64,000 nt of DNA, taken from assembly GCA_001838165.1 (NCBI GenBank), contig KV835892.1, forward strand, positions 1 through 64,000, written 5' to 3'. The translations under genes were made by a program, and so were the position numbers. Below the pieces are notes generated by a model. That model did no database searches. It saw nothing but the letters and a program-made list of their open reading frames with translations, and had not been told where the DNA came from. Shown here in pieces: positions 39,301 to 46,728 of this stretch. This stretch comes from Actinomyces sp. HMSC035G02 (GTDB lineage: Bacteria; Actinomycetota; Actinomycetes; Actinomycetales; Actinomycetaceae). Position 1 is the first letter of the stretch, and the number at the start of each line of letters is the position of its first letter.

Positions 39301-39529
39301 CATGGATCCCTGGTGGAATCCTGCCGCTGAGGAGCAAGCAATTGATCGCGCGCACCGCATCGGTCAGACGAAGAAAGTCAACGTCTATCGAATGGTTGCG
39401 ACGGATACGATCGAAGCGAAGGTCGTGGAGCTCCAGGATCGTAAGCGCCAGCTCATTTCCTCGGTGATGAACGGGACCGGGACGGGTGCCCGCCTGAGCG
39501 AGGCGGACCTGCGCGGGCTCCTCGACTAA
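36398..39529 (+). CDS. SWIM-zinc-finger SNF2-family helicase
   Basis: A 1043-residue protein. An N-terminal SWIM-type zinc finger (LTCACPLRSDCPHTVATLIVG, ~68-88) precedes a ~450-residue bacterial SNF2-associated region, then two helicase lobes: LADDMGLGKTVQI (Walker A), VIDEAQVVKN (DEAx box), SGTPIENSLGDLWSLLS, LVFSQFTSFLERIRHML, SLKAGGSGLTLTEADYVY and IDRAHRIGQTKKVNVYRMV. These translocases remodel protein-DNA complexes. It lies between the SOS genes imuB and dnaE2 but has its own candidate promoter and no SOS box of its own, so involvement in SOS repair is only suggested. ATG 36398; the stop overlaps the opposing alcohol dehydrogenase by 4 nt. Confidence 0.9.
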   Translation: MVSLSHTLASLSDDDMMALVGPAAWANGLRLARGGAVREFSWSEDGEQAEARVKEAGLTYRVRVAQGAVRPSLTCACPLRSDCPHTVATLIVGRDDARDKQRSVPEWSRVLEQMLGSDHDRLGEPLALVVDAHDPGVEPSLIPLRRSSSSGWTTKRASWLDLTATQWASVTDGLDPTHVSLMREGYRLSRESRSWHSRTEVTLSSLGEHAYAWLSRLVRAGVELYASPEADELVVLSHATWDADIDVRSGSDGLDVRVVARNGDEVITRPRIDRDASVLLLDGGRGIARIEGLGTLDGFPLDRGLHIPVEDIAQFRGTWLPALLRRFSMASSDGSFDAQARPDVSLVGTVRRDGESVVVRWWAEYCQGESRSRTPVGHCMGDEAVAEIVGRVESWGRVLNSALWTAPPRTGRLSPWRVPAFLDAVVDSDGVDDLVWDVADDVRAIDVREDGFDVDVNVDPAERDWFDLNVRLRLGRVTISVRDALEAIAGGQDYVEVEGTWVRLDGERIRSLAALLEEARTLAGWDGEGVRLTPMQVGVVDIFVSASDHVRISDAWRMRVAPLRDGSTDKGLPPVPSLSSILRPYQRRGHAWLTARLSGGIGGILADDMGLGKTVQILSAVAALRAHKSEETGTPVLVVAPTSVVGVWIEQSQQFTPHLRVRGVTETATRRGTTIAQEVADADIVVTSYTLVRLEADQWSQVRLGGIVIDEAQVVKNPRTATYRALRDLESPWKLAVSGTPIENSLGDLWSLLSLTCPGLLPPWETFQQQVRRPIENGADSAMLGRLTAYVAPFILRRTKEEVAPDLPDKIVDIVRVDLGKEHRHIYDQYLARERARILDLLRDVDANRMSVLASITRLRQLALDPALVEESYAHVGSAKIEYLADRLDEIVPLGHQALVFSQFTSFLERIRHMLERRGISVVQLDGSTRGRAEVIEKFRSGQAQVFLISLKAGGSGLTLTEADYVYVMDPWWNPAAEEQAIDRAHRIGQTKKVNVYRMVATDTIEAKVVELQDRKRQLISSVMNGTGTGARLSEADLRGLLD

Positions 39530-40590
39530 CGGGCGGTGACGCCCCTGGGGCGCACGGCCACCTTGAGGCCGGCGCGAGTTCGCACGGCGTCGAGGGCATC
39601 GCTAACGTCGGACAGGTCATACTCGTGTGTGATGAGTGGCGACAGGTCGATGCGTCCGCTCGAGAGCGTTTCAACGGCTGCCGCGTAGTCATCAAGAGTC
39701 GCGTTGGCGCTGCCGCTGATGGTGAGTTCGCGGTAGTGCACGAGGTTTGGGTCGATCTGAGCCGTTGCCCCCGCGGGGAAGCCTGCGAAGAAGGACACGT
39801 GGCCGCCGATGCGCGCACACTGGGCGGCAATGGGGACGAGGCCCGGGTCTCCGACTGCGATGATGACGACGTCTGCTCCGAGGCCGTCAGCCCACGCACG
39901 GACCTCACGCACAAGATCCTCGCCCTGGGCGGCGGTCGTCACCTCAGCTCCCATTGCCCGCGCGGGTTCGAGGCGTGCCCGTCGGCCGCACGCCATGACG
40001 CGCGCGCCGGCGGAAAACGCGAGCGCGCAGTGGATGAGTCCGATCGGGCCCGTTCCCAGGACGAGAACACGGGAGCCGACTTCGATGGGCAGGCGCGATG
40101 TCGCCCGCAGGCAGCAGGACAGTGGTTCCGCGAGCGCGAGGTGGGGCGGGGCGATGTCGCGAGTAACGGGGGTGATGCACGCGAGTGCTTCTTCGGGAAC
40201 GAGGATCAGGTTGGCGAGGCCTCCATCCACCCCCGTTCCGAACAGCCGCATGTTCGCGCACACGTTGGAGCGCCCACTCGTGCAGGGTGCGCAGTGTCCG
40301 CAGGCAATCTCCGGAGCGAGTCCGACCTGCGTGCCCGGGGCGGGAACGTCGACCCCCGCGGTGAGATCGCTTCCGATGCGCCACACGCGTGCTGCGATTT
40401 CGTGCCCGAGGACCACGCCCGGGGCGACGCCGTTCGTCTTCTGTCCCGTCGCGATGCGCAGGTCCGTCCCGCACAGCGTTGTTGCTTCCACGGCCAGGAG
40501 AACGTCGCGTGGGCGAAGTGCTGGGATGGGGCGTTTCTCGAGCACCAGGGCGCCGGGGGAGTGAAGCGACGCTGCGAGCATGGAATTCAT
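39526..40590 (-). CDS. zinc-dependent alcohol dehydrogenase-like protein
   Basis: A 354-residue medium-chain dehydrogenase from ATG 40590. It has the catalytic zinc site (TLCGTDLR, then VLGHEIAARV), the structural zinc lobe CGHCAPCTSGRSNVC (four cysteines), and the Rossmann motif VLVLGTGPIGLIHCALAFSAG (~175). The C-terminal part is typical of sorbitol/threonine-like dehydrogenases. Substrate is unknown. An ATG at 40581 is an alternative start. TATGCT lies 6 nt upstream of ATG 40590 with no good RBS. It is wedged on the minus strand between the SNF2 gene and dnaE2. Confidence 0.88.
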   Translation of the reverse strand: MNSMLAASLHSPGALVLEKRPIPALRPRDVLLAVEATTLCGTDLRIATGQKTNGVAPGVVLGHEIAARVWRIGSDLTAGVDVPAPGTQVGLAPEIACGHCAPCTSGRSNVCANMRLFGTGVDGGLANLILVPEEALACITPVTRDIAPPHLALAEPLSCCLRATSRLPIEVGSRVLVLGTGPIGLIHCALAFSAGARVMACGRRARLEPARAMGAEVTTAAQGEDLVREVRAWADGLGADVVIIAVGDPGLVPIAAQCARIGGHVSFFAGFPAGATAQIDPNLVHYRELTISGSANATLDDYAAAVETLSSGRIDLSPLITHEYDLSDVSDALDAVRTRAGLKVAVRPRGVTAR

Positions 40591-40596
40591 GCTCCC

Positions 40597-40602
40597 AGCA
40601 TA
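40597..40602 (-). promoter_or_regulatory. -10 box of alcohol dehydrogenase gene, leaderless candidate
   Basis: TATGCT on the minus strand ends 6 nt before ATG 40590. Confidence 0.45.
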
Positions 40603-40676
40603 GGGCTTGTGCCTATCGCGGGAGGGGCGCCGTTCATTCCATCTACGCGCGCGATCGAACATGCACAACATCACCG

Positions 40677-40692
40677 TCGAACATATGTTCTA
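40677..40692. promoter_or_regulatory. SOS box (LexA site) upstream of dnaE2
   Basis: TCGAAC-ATAT-GTTCTA, the same core as the imuA' box apart from the central 4 nt. It directly abuts the -10 hexamer, so LexA would block RNA polymerase. An extra half-site TCGAAC is at 40655-40660. Confidence 0.92.
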
Positions 40693-40698
40693 TATAAT
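40693..40698 (+). promoter_or_regulatory. -10 box of dnaE2, leaderless candidate
   Basis: A perfect TATAAT ends 6 nt before GTG 40705. Confidence 0.65.
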
Positions 40699-40704
40699 GG
40701 GTAG

Positions 40705-43700
40705 GTGACCATGGAACGACACTACGCAGAACTGCACGCACACAGCGCCTTCACCTTTCTCGACGGGACCGACGAGCCCGCACGCATGGTGGAGGAGGGT
40801 GCGCGCCTCGGGCTCGACGCTCTCGCGATTCTCGACGTCGACGGCATGTACTCCACGGTTCAGACGACCATGGCTGCCCGCGCGGCCGGCCTGCCGATCG
40901 TGTACGGCGCTGAGCTGACGCTCGTGTCAGACGCTCTGAGAGGCATCGCTGCGGGTTCATCTGCGCCGGGGTGGGGACTCGCTCCCGGAGCGGAAGATCC
41001 GGGGATGCGCCTTCCCATACTGGCGGCCAGCCCCCGCGGCTACGGGAATCTCGTGGGAGCTATGAGTGAGCGAGCGCTGAACGAACCAGAGCAGCGCCAT
41101 CCCCGCCACGACCTCGTCAATCTAAGCGAGGCCGGAGGTGACCTCATCGTCCTCACTGGTGGCAGGCGGGGTCCTCTCATGCGCGCGCTGCGAGCTGGGG
41201 GCGCGGTGTTCGCACGCCGTGTCCTGGACGGGCTCGTCGACGCGTTTAGTCGCGACCACGTGCTTGTCGAATGGCAAGGAGCCCGCGGGGACGAGGAGGA
41301 GGTCGGAGACGTGCTCGCGGAGCTTGCGCGGGCGAGCGGAACTCGGCTTGTAGCGACAACCGGAGCGCGCATGTCGTCGCCCTCGAAGCAGGCGCTCGGA
41401 GACATTCTGGCGGCGACCCGCCTGGGTTCCTCGTTGGACGAGGCGGAGGCTCACCTGAGCGCGCACCGCCCCTTCCTACGTTCTCCCGCGGAGATGGCGC
41501 GACTGCACGGGGCGCACCCGCAGGCTCTCGACAACGCGTGCGAGGTTGCGGCCTCGTGCGCTTTCGACCTGCGCCTCGTCGCCCCGCGCCTGCCGCGTAC
41601 ACAGGTTCCCGACGGGCATACCCCGGACAGCTGGCTTGCTCACTGCACCTACGAGGGCGCGAGTGCGCGTTACGGATCACGCGCGCACCACCCCCGGGCG
41701 TGGGAGACGATCGATCGCGAACTTGGGGTCATCGAGCGACTCGGCTTTGCGGGCTACTTTCTGATCGTCAAAGAGATCGTCGATTTTTGCGCCCGCAACG
41801 GAATCCTTTGCCAGGGCAGGGGGAGCGCCGCCAACTCAGCGGTGTGCTATTGCCTGGGAATCACAGCGGTGGACGCGGTGCGCCACAACCTGCTGTTCGA
41901 GCGATTTTTATCCGATGCGCGCTCGGGGCCGCCGGATATCGACGTCGACATCGAAGCCTGCCGCCGAGAAGAAGTCATCCAGTACGTCTACGACACGTTT
42001 GGGAGGGATCGCGCCGCCCAGGTCGCGAACGTCATCACGTACCGCCCGCGCTCAGCGATCCGCGACGTCGCGCGTGCCCTTGGATACCCAGCTGGCACGG
42101 CCACAGCCTGGTCCCAGGGCAGGGGAGAAGTACCACCCCTCGTTGGGGATGCGGCTCGGGCGCTCGCACGTCTTCCCCGGCACATGGGGATCCACTCAGG
42201 CGGCATGGTGCTCACCGATCAGCCGGTGTCACGCATATGCCCGGTTGGATGGGCCGCGATGCCGGGACGCACGGTCCTCCAGTGGGATAAGGAAGACTGT
42301 GCGGATGCTGGCCTCGTGAAGTTTGACCTGCTATCGCTCGGCATGCTGACGGCGTTGCGCGTCGCTTTCAACGAGCTCCAGGCGGGCGGCGCGCGAACGG
42401 GGGACGCCCCGAATCAGCTGCGCGGATGGGCACCACGCGTCGTGCGCGGGCGCGAGGGTCAGCCCCTGGGGCTGCATACGCTGCCGGAGGAGGATCCGAG
42501 GGTCTACGACTTGCTGTGCGCGGCCGACACGGTCGGCGTCTTTCAGGTGGAGTCGCGCGCGCAGATGAACACGCTTCCCAGGCTCAAACCGCGTTGCTTC
42601 TACGACATTGTCGTGGAGGTCGCTCTGATCCGACCGGGGCCGATCCAGGGGCACTCAGTCAATCCCTATCTGCGGCGCCGCTCGGGACGCGAGGAGGTCA
42701 CCTATCTGCACCCGCTCCTTGAGCCCGCTCTGCGCCAGACCCTCGGTGTGCCCCTCTTTCAGGAGCAGCTCATGCGTATCGCGACGGACGCAGCGGGCTT
42801 GTCGGGAGCACGTGCCGATCAGCTGCGTCGCGCGATGGGGGCCAAACGCAGCCCGGAGCGCATGGAAGCCCTGAAGGGGGACCTGATGGTCGGCATGGAA
42901 GAGCGAGGCATTGACGCACCCACACGCGAGCCCATCTTCGAACAGCTCAAGGGCTTTGCGGACTTCGGATTCCCGGAGTCTCATTCCTTTTCGTTTGCGC
43001 ACATCGTGTACGCGTCATCCTGGCTGAAAGTACACGCCCCCGAACACTTTTACGCCGCGATCCTGGCCTCCCAACCGATGGGCTTCTATTCTCCCGCGAC
43101 CCTCGTACAGGACGCCCGCAGACACGGTGTGCGCGTGGTAGGCCCGTCGGTCAACGATTCGCTCGTCGACGCGAGCGTGCAACACGTGAGCGAGGATGAG
43201 GTGGGGGAGTCCTACAGCCCCGGGCGCCCGGAGTCTTTACCCTCGCGCGGCACCGTTCCCCTCGATGTCGATAGCGGCCTCGCGGTGCGCATCGGCCTGA
43301 ATCAGGTACGAGGCCTGGGCGCGGTCGCAGAACGCATCGTCGAAGCTCGTCGCCAGGGAGCGTTTACGAGCCAGGCGGACCTCGCACGGCGTGCTCATGT
43401 GAGCGCCTCTGCCATGGAAAAGCTCGCGATGGCCGGTGCCCTCGAGTGCCTGGGGGCGGGGCGCCGAGAGGGCGCGTGGGCCGCGGGAGCACTCGCGCAG
43501 CCGCAGGCTCGAGGCGGTCAATGGCAGCCGTTTCTTCCGGGCACGGAGATTGGTTCGAGCGTGCCTGAGTTGCCCTCGCTGTCGGAGGTGGAACGCATGC
43601 GCTCGGATGTCGCCACGACGGGGCTGACCCCGGGGGAACACCCTTTCAGCTACGTGCGCGGATCGCTGCCCTCTAGCACCCTCCGGGCCGGCGATCTCGG

Positions 43701-43989
43701 TCAGGACCTGGCCGGACGCATCGTCGACGTCTCCGGAGTCGTCACTCATCGGCAGCGCCCACACACGGGCGGAGGGATCACGTTCCTCTCGCTTGAGGAC
43801 GAGACGGGTTTCGTTAATGTCTCCGTGTCGGTGGGCGCGTGGAAGAAATTTCGACGCGTCTGCCTGGAGTCGAACGCCCTCCTTGTTCGCGGGACGCTCG
43901 AATGGGGCGACGGTGCGATTAATGTGCAAGCCTTCCGGATCACTCCCGTCGACCTGCCGATCAACGTGCGTTCCCGAGACTTCCGCTAA
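40705..43989 (+). CDS. dnaE2: error-prone DNA polymerase DnaE2
   Basis: A 1094-residue C-family polymerase of the DnaE2/ImuC type. The PHP domain opens with HAHSAFTFLDG; the catalytic acids lie in GPPDIDVDIEACRREEVIQYVY (~415-435) and in VKFDLLSLGMLTALR (~540). A helix-hairpin-helix region and an OB-fold near the C-terminus (GITFLSLEDETGFVNV) follow. It lacks the C-terminal tail of replicative DnaE1. The SOS box and the imuA'-imuB pair 4 kb upstream support a translesion mutasome. Start GTG 40705 (ATG 40711 is 2 codons later). Confidence 0.95.
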   Translation: MTMERHYAELHAHSAFTFLDGTDEPARMVEEGARLGLDALAILDVDGMYSTVQTTMAARAAGLPIVYGAELTLVSDALRGIAAGSSAPGWGLAPGAEDPGMRLPILAASPRGYGNLVGAMSERALNEPEQRHPRHDLVNLSEAGGDLIVLTGGRRGPLMRALRAGGAVFARRVLDGLVDAFSRDHVLVEWQGARGDEEEVGDVLAELARASGTRLVATTGARMSSPSKQALGDILAATRLGSSLDEAEAHLSAHRPFLRSPAEMARLHGAHPQALDNACEVAASCAFDLRLVAPRLPRTQVPDGHTPDSWLAHCTYEGASARYGSRAHHPRAWETIDRELGVIERLGFAGYFLIVKEIVDFCARNGILCQGRGSAANSAVCYCLGITAVDAVRHNLLFERFLSDARSGPPDIDVDIEACRREEVIQYVYDTFGRDRAAQVANVITYRPRSAIRDVARALGYPAGTATAWSQGRGEVPPLVGDAARALARLPRHMGIHSGGMVLTDQPVSRICPVGWAAMPGRTVLQWDKEDCADAGLVKFDLLSLGMLTALRVAFNELQAGGARTGDAPNQLRGWAPRVVRGREGQPLGLHTLPEEDPRVYDLLCAADTVGVFQVESRAQMNTLPRLKPRCFYDIVVEVALIRPGPIQGHSVNPYLRRRSGREEVTYLHPLLEPALRQTLGVPLFQEQLMRIATDAAGLSGARADQLRRAMGAKRSPERMEALKGDLMVGMEERGIDAPTREPIFEQLKGFADFGFPESHSFSFAHIVYASSWLKVHAPEHFYAAILASQPMGFYSPATLVQDARRHGVRVVGPSVNDSLVDASVQHVSEDEVGESYSPGRPESLPSRGTVPLDVDSGLAVRIGLNQVRGLGAVAERIVEARRQGAFTSQADLARRAHVSASAMEKLAMAGALECLGAGRREGAWAAGALAQPQARGGQWQPFLPGTEIGSSVPELPSLSEVERMRSDVATTGLTPGEHPFSYVRGSLPSSTLRAGDLGQDLAGRIVDVSGVVTHRQRPHTGGGITFLSLEDETGFVNVSVSVGAWKKFRRVCLESNALLVRGTLEWGDGAINVQAFRITPVDLPINVRSRDFR

Positions 43990-44663
43990 TGAGTGCTCTG
44001 CGTATGCTTCGCCACGCCATCCAGGAGGTAGGCACGCAGGTCTTCGACCGTCTCGCACACGGCGTCCGCGTCGTCCAGGCCGTCGTCGGTCGCGTAGCCC
44101 CATCCAACACCAATCACCGGAATGCCGGCCTCCTTGGCACCGCGCACGTCCCAGATCGAGTCGCCGACGATGATGGGACAGGAGATGTCGGCGCCGCGCT
44201 CCTCCAAGCGCGTCAAGGCATCGTGAATGACGGTTGCTTTGCTCGATGCCGGGTCAGGGGTTGCCCCTGCGATGACATCGAAAACGCCGGACAGGCCGAG
44301 ATGCGACATCTGAGCCAGAGCCATCGGCGCCTGCTTCGACGTTGCGGTCGCCAGAGGGACGCCCACATCGTGAAGATCATGGAGCAGATCAATGACCCCG
44401 GGAAACGGCTCGGGATCAAGGAAGTGGGCTTGGTATCGCGCGCGATAGCCACTCACGAGGTTGGCCAGGAGCTCACCCTCGTACCCCAGGTCGCCGAAGG
44501 AGTACCACAGCGGCGGGCCAACATAGGTGCGAAGCCGCTGATCGTCGGGGATCGGCAGATCATAGTCTGACAGTGCGCCACGAAATGCGCTCATGACAGC
44601 AGGAGCGGAATCAACGATCGTTCCATCGACGTCAAAAAGGACAACAGAAATGGATAAAGACAC
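43986..44663 (-). CDS. HAD-family phosphatase, Gph-like
   Basis: A 225-residue hydrolase. Motif I is VVLFDVDGTIVDSA at the N-terminus with both catalytic Asp residues, motif II is TATSKQAP, the conserved Lys is in PASSKATVIHDAL, and motif IV is IIVGDSIWDVRGAKEAG. A helical cap lies between I and II. This is the phosphoglycolate-phosphatase-like class; the substrate is unproved. Start GTG 44663 has GGGGGAG 5 nt upstream; GTG 44699 (MTKKAPTTRG) is an alternative. Its end overlaps the dnaE2 end by 4 nt; it diverges from the MarR gene. Confidence 0.88.
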   Translation of the reverse strand: MSLSISVVLFDVDGTIVDSAPAVMSAFRGALSDYDLPIPDDQRLRTYVGPPLWYSFGDLGYEGELLANLVSGYRARYQAHFLDPEPFPGVIDLLHDLHDVGVPLATATSKQAPMALAQMSHLGLSGVFDVIAGATPDPASSKATVIHDALTRLEERGADISCPIIVGDSIWDVRGAKEAGIPVIGVGWGYATDDGLDDADAVCETVEDLRAYLLDGVAKHTQSTH

Positions 44664-44751
44664 GTGACTCCCCCGCGTTGTTGGTGCTTTCTTAGTCACT
44701 ATGCCCTATTATCCCGAGAGAAGCATCCGACACGACCACGAGGAGGGAGAC

Positions 44752-45240
44752 ATGGAATCACGAGCACGACTGACGCCGATCGTCCAGGCCAATAGTGCGC
44801 GCGCTGCCGCGTGGCGAGTCTTCTTCGAGGCGTCCGGGCGCCTGCAGGGCATTCTCGAGACGCGCCTCAAGCGCACCTACGGGGTTTCCATGCCCGATTA
44901 CAACATCCTGTTGACCCTCTGGGAGGCACCGGGCCATCGTCTGCGCATGGGCGAGCTGGCTGACCGCGTTGTTTATTCTCCGTCGCGCGTCACCTACCTC
45001 GTTTCGAATCTATCGCGCGACGGGTGGGTGGAGCGCGTTCCGTCCGCTGTCGATCGCCGCGGTTACGACGCGTGTCTCACCACCCAGGGAATCGAAACTG
45101 TGCTTGCTGCCACAGAATTGCATCAGCAGACCGTCAGTGAGTATCTTCTCGATGGCATGACGGACGAAGATATCGACGCAATTGCAAAGGTTTTCTCGAC
45201 TCTCGACTCGCGTCTGCGTGGCGACGGAAAAGACTCCTAG
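44752..45240 (+). CDS. MarR-family transcriptional regulator
   Basis: A 162-residue winged-helix protein from ATG 44752, preceded by GAGGAGG. The DNA-binding domain is typical: TYGVSMPDYNILLTLWEAPGHRLRMGELADRV, then YSPSRVTYLVSNLSRDGWVERVPSAVDRRGYDACLTTQG (beta wing), with helical dimerisation at both ends. MarR proteins usually respond to small phenolic or stress signals. It diverges from the HAD phosphatase gene, which may be a target; nothing else is shown. Confidence 0.9.
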   Translation: MESRARLTPIVQANSARAAAWRVFFEASGRLQGILETRLKRTYGVSMPDYNILLTLWEAPGHRLRMGELADRVVYSPSRVTYLVSNLSRDGWVERVPSAVDRRGYDACLTTQGIETVLAATELHQQTVSEYLLDGMTDEDIDAIAKVFSTLDSRLRGDGKDS

Positions 45241-45318
45241 TTTCGATTGGCGCATGTCGCTGACATCGTGTTAAGCTTCTACTCGCTTGCGGATCGCAAC
45301 GGTTCGCATCGCTCACCT

Positions 45319-45405
45319 GCGCGGGTGGCGGAATAGGCAGACGCGCTAGCTTGAGGTGCTAGTCCTCATTTTACGAGGGTGGGGGTTCAAGTCCCCCTCC
45401 GCGCA
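45319..45405 (+). tRNA. tRNA-Leu (anticodon GAG)
   Basis: An 87-nt class II tRNA. The acceptor stem GCGCGGG pairs with TCCGCGC (one G-U), the anticodon stem CTAGC/GCTAG encloses the loop TTGAGGT with anticodon GAG, a long variable arm (TCCTC to GAGGG) follows, and the T arm is GGGGGTTCAAGTCCCCC. The discriminator is A. The CCA end is not encoded. It reads CUC and CUU leucine codons. Confidence 0.97.
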
Positions 45406-45412
45406 CGAGATG

Positions 45413-45440
45413 CCCCGGGGCCGAAAGGCTCCGGGGTTTT
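45413..45440 (+). terminator. intrinsic terminator after tRNA-Leu
   Basis: CCCCGGGGCC/GGCTCCGGGG (10 bp, one G-U) with a GAAA tetraloop, followed by TTTT, 8 nt after the tRNA. Confidence 0.92.
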
Positions 45441-45464
45441 CCATATCAACCGTGAGGAGGCATC

Positions 45465-46148
45465 GTGCGTATCGACATGTGGCTCGACACCTGCGACCCG
45501 TGGAGCTATCTCGGGCTGCGGCACCTGCGAGCAGCCCTCGAGGATTTCGAGCATCGTGACGAGGTCGAGGTCTACCTGCACGCTTTCCTTCTCGATCCGG
45601 AACTTGACGGCCCCGTGGACAAGCCCCGCGTCGTGGCCCTCGTGGAATCCGGTGCCGCTACGCTCGAAGAAGTACGCGAATCTGACGAACGTATGCAAGC
45701 GCTCGGCGCGCGCGAGGGCATTCGCTTCGACTTCGATAACCTCATCATCGCTCCGACGTCGCGCGCGCACCGCGTCATCGCAGCTGCGCACGATGCGGAT
45801 ATTGATGCCGACACGGTGGCAGGCCCGTCCTCGCTGCAGCTGAAAGTCGCCGAAGCCATCATGCGCGCACACTTCGAAATGGGCCTGGACATCTCTCACC
45901 CCGACGTCCTCATCGGGTGTGCCCAGGACGTTGGCATGCCACCGGAACTTGCTGCTCTCGCCGTGGGCGACGAGGAATGGGCGTCCCGCGTCTATTCGGA
46001 CTTCCAGGTGGCGATGCACATGGGTGTCACCGCAGTCCCGACCTACGTCTTCGACGCGCAGTTCCTCGTCGACGGACATCAAACGATCACCGCATTTACG
46101 AACATCCTGGCCACGGCCTGGGAACAGTCTCGAAAGGATCACGCATGA
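45465..46148 (+). CDS. DsbA-family (FrnE-like) thioredoxin-fold protein lacking CxxC
   Basis: A 227-residue protein starting GTG 45465 (GAGGAGG upstream). The thioredoxin-fold first strand reads DMWLDTCDPWSYLGLRHLRAAL where FrnE proteins have CPWCYIG, leaving one cysteine in the active-site position. The cis-proline loop is conserved (MGVTAVPTYVFDAQFLVDGHQ, ~180-200). It looks like a polyketide-type FrnE or glutathione-S-transferase kappa relative rather than an oxidase. Its stop overlaps the MazG-like gene (ATGA), so the two are coupled. Confidence 0.85.
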   Translation: MRIDMWLDTCDPWSYLGLRHLRAALEDFEHRDEVEVYLHAFLLDPELDGPVDKPRVVALVESGAATLEEVRESDERMQALGAREGIRFDFDNLIIAPTSRAHRVIAAAHDADIDADTVAGPSSLQLKVAEAIMRAHFEMGLDISHPDVLIGCAQDVGMPPELAALAVGDEEWASRVYSDFQVAMHMGVTAVPTYVFDAQFLVDGHQTITAFTNILATAWEQSRKDHA

Positions 46149-46657
46149 GCGAGAAGAACACCCCCACCTCGTCCGCGCAGGGCGCTCCCAGCCCGATGGA
46201 GCTCGTCCAGGAGTTCCATCGCACGTACTCGGTGCCGATTCGTTCCTTCGACGACCCGACGCTGTCATACGAGCGCCTCGGATTGCGCGTGAGCCTCATC
46301 GCCGAAGAGTTCGCCGAACTCATGGGAGCGGTGTACGGCAAGCGCGCCCGCGCGATTATCGAGGCGGCCACCGCCGAAGCGGTCGCAGCTGACGATGGCG
46401 AGCGCAACGTCATCGAGGCAGCGGATGCCCTCGCCGACCTCGTCTACGTCATCTACGGCATGGCGATCGAGTCCGGTATGGACCTCGATTCTGTGCTCGC
46501 CGAGGTCCAGGCCTCGAACCTTTCCAAGCTCATGCCCGACGGCTCCGTCAAACTGCGTGAGGACGGGAAGGTGCTCAAGGGTCCCAACTTCTTTGCGCCC
46601 AATATCGCCCGTGGTCTCGGTCTGGAGACGGCGGAGAACACTAACGACGCGGACTAA
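46145..46657 (+). CDS. MazG-like nucleotide pyrophosphohydrolase
   Basis: A 170-residue all-alpha pyrophosphohydrolase relative. The metal-binding pattern EEFAELMG (~58) and EAADALADLVYVIYGMAI (~100-117) fits the all-alpha NTP-PPase superfamily, and ASNLSKLMPDG with KVLKGPNFFAP near the end resembles the DR2231-like/phosphoribosyl-ATP-type branch. Such enzymes hydrolyse dNTPs or modified nucleotides, keeping the pool clean. ATG 46145 overlaps the preceding gene's stop. Substrate not determinable. Confidence 0.85.
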   Translation: MSEKNTPTSSAQGAPSPMELVQEFHRTYSVPIRSFDDPTLSYERLGLRVSLIAEEFAELMGAVYGKRARAIIEAATAEAVAADDGERNVIEAADALADLVYVIYGMAIESGMDLDSVLAEVQASNLSKLMPDGSVKLREDGKVLKGPNFFAPNIARGLGLETAENTNDAD

Positions 46658-46728
46658 GGTCCCTAGCACGCGCATTCGTGCCCGCCAGGTGACACAATAG
46701 ACGCGGTCCACTCATAAGGAGGAAAGAC

